DNA of 64,000 nt from an uncultured Clostridia bacterium (GTDB taxonomy: Bacteria > Bacillota > Clostridia > UBA1381 > UBA9506), in the NCBI GenBank assembly GCA_944393605.1, contig CALYAO010000044.1:1-64000 (forward strand), read 5' to 3'. The notes below the pieces were generated by a model. The model was not told the origin of the DNA. It ran no database searches and saw nothing but the letters and a program-made list of their open reading frames with translations. This document shows, in pieces, positions 61,081 through 64,000 of this stretch; within the stretch, counting starts at the first letter, position 1, and every line of letters starts with the position of its first letter. Made by a program: the position numbers and the translations under genes.

Positions 61081-62460
61081 TCACGCCTGCGTTAGGAAAG
61101 CCAGATATCCCTGGTATGCGGCATAGATATCCGCTTTGGATGCGACCTCAAAGGGCGCGTGCATGGACAGCAGCGGAACGCCACAGTCTAGGACCTCCAC
61201 ATCTAGGTTGGCGACATACTGCGCGATGGTGCCGCCGCCGCCGACATCCACTTTGCCCAGTTCGCCCGTCTGCCAGATGACGCCTGCGTCGCAAAACCGC
61301 TTCCGCACGGCATACACAAACTCCGCATTGGCATCGCTGGTGCCCGACTTGCCGCGGGATCCCGTGTACTTGGTAAGGACGACGCCATGCCCAATTTTGG
61401 CGGCATTGCGCTTCTCCAGCACATCGGGGTATGCCGGGTCAATGCCTGCGCTCACGTCGGCGGACAGGCAGGCCGAGTTGTGCAGCATGGTTTTGAGCAT
61501 CAGTTCGTTGTAGGTGCCCGTACGCTTTTGCAGCAGGGACGCCAGCGCATATTCAAAGAAGGCGGACCGCATGCCGCTGTTGCCCATGCTGCCAATCTCC
61601 TCCTTGTCCACCAGCACGCAGACGGCGGTTTTGGCCGGCTGCTCGGTCGCAAGGATGGCGGATAGGCTCGTGTATGCACACACGCGGTCGTCCTGCCCAT
61701 ATCCGCCGACCAGCGCGCGGTCCATCCCCACATCCCGCGCGGCGCCCGCGGGGACGGCCTCCAGTTCTGCGCTGATAAAGTCCTCCTCGGTGATGCCATA
61801 CTTCTGGTGCAGGAGGGACAGGATGTTCTGTTTGACCTTTTCCTTGCAGTCCGTATCCCCCGCCCCTGGGAGGCTGCCCGCGAGGAGATTGAGTGCCTCG
61901 CCGCTGATGGCGTCTTTGGTCTTCTTCATGGCCTGCTCGTCCGACAGGTGGGGCAGAAGGTCAGTCACGGTAAACACCGGGTCCCCCGGCTCCTCTCCGA
62001 TACAGATCTCAACGCGCTCCCCCGCTGCGGTAAAGATCACGCCGTGCAGGGCGAGCGGGATGGTGGTCCACTGGTATTTTTTGATGCCGCCGTAATAGTG
62101 CGTTTTGAGGAACGCCAGCTCCAAATCCTCATACAGCGGGTTTTGCTTGAGGTCCAGGCGGGGGGAGTCAATGTGTGCGATCACAAAGCGAATCCCCTGC
62201 TCCATGTCCTCGCTGCCAATTACTGCCAGCAAAACGCCCTTGTCCCGGTTGACCACATACACCTTGTCCCCTGGTTTTAGGCTGTCCACGGTGTCCAGCG
62301 CGCGGAAGCCCTTTTCCTCCGCCAGGGCAACCGCCTGGCGGCAGCACAGCCGCTCGGTCTTGCCCGTCGTGATAAAGGATTTGTACCCTTCCGCAAATGC
62401 GAACGCCGCTTTGGCATCCATCCCTGCGGTCCACCCGTTCTTGGTTTCATATGTCAGCAT
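61081..62460 (-). CDS. M18 family aminopeptidase
   Basis: A cytoplasmic zinc aminopeptidase (459 aa) that removes N-terminal residues, forming large tetrahedral complexes in the family. Metal-binding segments are FVIAHIDSPRLDLK (His-Asp), GGYGQDDRVCAYT (Asp), VDKEEIGSMGNSG (catalytic Glu-Glu), SADVSAGIDPAYP and the C-terminal SMHAPFEVASKAD (His). This fits the bacterial aspartyl-aminopeptidase-like group. It lies four bases downstream of the lipoate ligase gene. Confidence 0.94.
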   Translation of the reverse strand: MLTYETKNGWTAGMDAKAAFAFAEGYKSFITTGKTERLCCRQAVALAEEKGFRALDTVDSLKPGDKVYVVNRDKGVLLAVIGSEDMEQGIRFVIAHIDSPRLDLKQNPLYEDLELAFLKTHYYGGIKKYQWTTIPLALHGVIFTAAGERVEICIGEEPGDPVFTVTDLLPHLSDEQAMKKTKDAISGEALNLLAGSLPGAGDTDCKEKVKQNILSLLHQKYGITEEDFISAELEAVPAGAARDVGMDRALVGGYGQDDRVCAYTSLSAILATEQPAKTAVCVLVDKEEIGSMGNSGMRSAFFEYALASLLQKRTGTYNELMLKTMLHNSACLSADVSAGIDPAYPDVLEKRNAAKIGHGVVLTKYTGSRGKSGTSDANAEFVYAVRKRFCDAGVIWQTGELGKVDVGGGGTIAQYVANLDVEVLDCGVPLLSMHAPFEVASKADIYAAYQGYLAFLTQA

Positions 62461-62464
62461 GGTG

Positions 62465-63448
62465 TCATACCCCCATCCATGTAAAAAATTCAGACAACTT
62501 GATGCCTGTAAAATATGCGTCTATTGGTATAGTATGGACGACTTGTTCCATTTCATACCTGGTGCGGTGGATTCCGACCAGCCGCTTGGCCAGCTCCGAC
62601 ACGTCCCGGCGGGAGAAAAAGTCCCCGTAAAATCGGACGTCCTCCATGACGCCGCCGTCTCCCACGCGCAACGCGGCTTCCACGGTACCGCCGTCAAAGC
62701 GGAGGGTCCGGGTTTCGTCATACCGTGGCGAATATCCATAATTCCACGCCCAGGTTCCATATTTTTCCTTCGCCAGCTGCCGGATATCCGCCTCATGGGG
62801 CGCCAGGCTGTATGAGACGCAGTCGGGCAGGTGAGCGAGAAGATAGTCGGATAGCTGCGCAAAAAATGCGGCGGCAGGCAGGCGGACCGGCAGGTGCTCT
62901 GCGATGTTGGTCACGCGGCTGCGCACCGAAGCAATGCCCTTGGAGCGCACCTTGTCGAGCGGGACGCGGAGCACCCCGGCCAGCACATCTGGAACGGTGT
63001 CGTACAGCAGCGTCCCATGGTGGAGCAGGCGGTCATGGTACAGATACTGCGCGTTGCCCGAGCATTTGCGGCCCCCAATGGTCAGGTCGTTGCGGCCCTC
63101 CAACTGGGCATCCACGCCCAGCGACCCCAAAAAATCCAGGATGGGGCGGGTAAACCGCGCATAGTCACAGAAAGCGCTGTCAGCGCCGCTGATGATAAAC
63201 GTGAAATTGATGTTACCCAAGTCGTGGTACACCGCGCCGCCGCCCGACATGCGCCGCACGACACGGATGCCGTGCGCAGCCGCATAGTCTTGATTGACCT
63301 CCGCATAGGTGTTCTGGTTGCGCCCCACCACCACGGTGTTGTGGTTGCGCCACAGCATGCAGACATCCTCGGTGAGCTCCTTTAGCAATACCTCTTCACA
63401 GGCCAGGTTATAATAGGGGTCGGTGGCTTGGTTGTTGACAAAGAGCAA
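62465..63448 (-). CDS. lplA: Lipoate-protein ligase
   Basis: Activates lipoate with ATP and attaches it to E2 and GcvH proteins. The 327-aa form starts LFVNNQATDPYYNLACEEVLL, the usual N-terminus. RRMSGGGAVYHDLGNINFTFI (key RRxSGGGxVYHDxGN) and GRNDLTIGGRKCSGNAQYL with the catalytic lysine follow, then the accessory LplA C-terminal domain. TTG 63448 is preferred, with GGAAAGCGGGTGA upstream. An earlier TTG at 63544 would add 32 residues that fit no LplA. Confidence 0.92.
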   Translation of the reverse strand: MLFVNNQATDPYYNLACEEVLLKELTEDVCMLWRNHNTVVVGRNQNTYAEVNQDYAAAHGIRVVRRMSGGGAVYHDLGNINFTFIISGADSAFCDYARFTRPILDFLGSLGVDAQLEGRNDLTIGGRKCSGNAQYLYHDRLLHHGTLLYDTVPDVLAGVLRVPLDKVRSKGIASVRSRVTNIAEHLPVRLPAAAFFAQLSDYLLAHLPDCVSYSLAPHEADIRQLAKEKYGTWAWNYGYSPRYDETRTLRFDGGTVEAALRVGDGGVMEDVRFYGDFFSRRDVSELAKRLVGIHRTRYEMEQVVHTIPIDAYFTGIKLSEFFTWMGV

Positions 63449-63625
63449 GTTGTCACCCGCTTTCCGTAACCGCTTGGTGCTGTAAATGCGCTGGGTTTTC
63501 CCGGGATGGAAGGGCCAACAGCAGAAATTTTCATTTTTTTCCAAATCATCCTGCTCGTGGAACTTTTCGGTGCCTCTATGTATGCATTGCTTGGGCAGTT
63601 ATCCGCCGCAGTGCATTTCATCTTT

Positions 63626-63654
63626 ATTATAGAAAAGGAATGCCCATTTGTCAA
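63626..63654 (-). promoter_or_regulatory. Promoter for lplA
   Basis: Minus strand TTGACA (63654-63649), 17 bases and TATAAT (63631-63626), a near-ideal sigma-A promoter. The leader to TTG 63448 is about 170 bases. Confidence 0.85.
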
Positions 63655-63663
63655 TACAAAAAA

Positions 63664-63683
63664 GGGGGCGGAAGCCCGCCCCC
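63664..63683 (-). terminator. Terminator of the SLH protein gene
   Basis: GGGGGCGG and CCGCCCCC pair around AAGC; TTTTTTGT follows on the minus strand. Confidence 0.9.
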
Positions 63684-63691
63684 TCCTGGGG

Positions 63692-64000
63692 TTATTGCAT
63701 GAAACTGGTCGGCACATACATGGTGTTGCGCAGCGCACGCAGTTTTTGATATTTGAAGGATTGGTATAGCATTTCGGCTGCCTGTGCCTTGGTGATGTTG
63801 CTCCACGGGCGGAAGGTGTTGTCGTCATAGCCGCGGACGATGCCATACCCCTCCATGTTTTTGACCGCTTGGACTGCCCACTCGGGGATATCGTTGGTAT
63901 CTGCAAAATCCAGCGGGTCCTCGTTGGGGGTTTCCACCTTGAGTGCGTTGTCCAGGATGGTGACACATTCCGCACGGGTCAGTTGTTCATACGGATTGAG
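63692..64000 (-). CDS. SLH-domain protein, C-terminal end (5' part outside window)
   Basis: The frame is open from base 64000 to the stop at 63692 (102 residues). It shows the end of one SLH repeat (YEQLTRAECVTILDNAL) and a complete final one (FADTNDIPEWAVQAVKNMEG, then NTFRPWSNITKAQAAEML), and finishes with a basic tail and YVPTSFMQ. The N-terminal domain, and with it the function, is cut off. It is the fourth SLH protein in this window. Confidence 0.85.
   Translation of the reverse strand, partial: LNPYEQLTRAECVTILDNALKVETPNEDPLDFADTNDIPEWAVQAVKNMEGYGIVRGYDDNTFRPWSNITKAQAAEMLYQSFKYQKLRALRNTMYVPTSFMQ

Noticed and set aside
1-64000. CRISPR arrays, rRNA genes, transposases, integrases or phage genes
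   Set aside because: None seen: no regularly spaced repeats, no rRNA signatures, no DDE or recombinase motifs in any convincing frame.

Overview
The window reads as chromosome of an anaerobic, spore-forming member of the Clostridia (Bacillota). Evidence: Spo0A, an M23 peptidase that looks like SpoIIQ, MurT/GatD, DUF881/Sbp next to ftsZ, MecA, a rubredoxin-FprA oxygen/NO scavenging pair, pyruvate formate-lyase with its activase, a pyrophosphate-type phosphofructokinase, and several S-layer-homology (SLH) proteins. Coding DNA is GC-rich by eye, with sharp AT-rich breaks upstream of spo0A and between purH and purD. Most promoters are plain sigma-A types and most transcripts end in clear intrinsic terminators. 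A genus cannot be named from the sequence alone.

Layout. 1-3.3 kb: a U32 peptidase fragment, then serC-serA. 3.4-8.2 kb: cell wall and division cluster murA-divIB-DUF881-sbp-ftsZ. 8.2-13.6 kb: gatD/murT (lipid II amidation), a ferritin-like protein and comEC. 13.7-19.4 kb: aroK-pncB-DUF6062-coaE-lytic transglycosylase-SLH protein-apbE. 19.5-22 kb: rpsT, an LCP ligase and spo0A. 22.3-27.2 kb: tatD, a Bax inhibitor-1 family protein, a thioesterase, mecA and a GH18-SLH hydrolase. 27.2-30.5 kb: fprA/rubredoxin, the M23 protein, a ribbon-helix-helix regulator and HU. 30.6-37.9 kb (minus strand): aldo/keto reductase, PPi-PFK, hisC, birA, nusB, and cdaR-cdaA for c-di-AMP. 38.1-40.2 kb: KDPG aldolase and KDG kinase. 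40.3-47.1 kb: purF-M-N-H and purD, split by an AT-rich stretch carrying a decayed gene. 47.1-51.1 kb: a nucleotide-sugar epimerase and pflB-pflA. 51.1-51.9 kb: two small membrane proteins.

The most interesting part is 51.9-57.2 kb. A short cobalamin riboswitch with its own terminator precedes two exported proteins. The first (1184 aa) joins an alpha/alpha-toroid repeat region to a transcobalamin-like DUF4430 domain, the same order as in animal intrinsic factor and transcobalamin. The second (462 aa) joins a DUF4430 domain to three SLH domains. I infer a B12-repressed, cell-surface corrinoid capture system anchored to the wall; no transporter gene is in the window.

57.6-64 kb: tRNA-Glu, a MATE exporter behind a terminator-containing leader, a URO-D family protein, tRNA-Met with a duplicated downstream terminator block, an M18 aminopeptidase, a lipoate-protein ligase, and another SLH protein cut by the window end.
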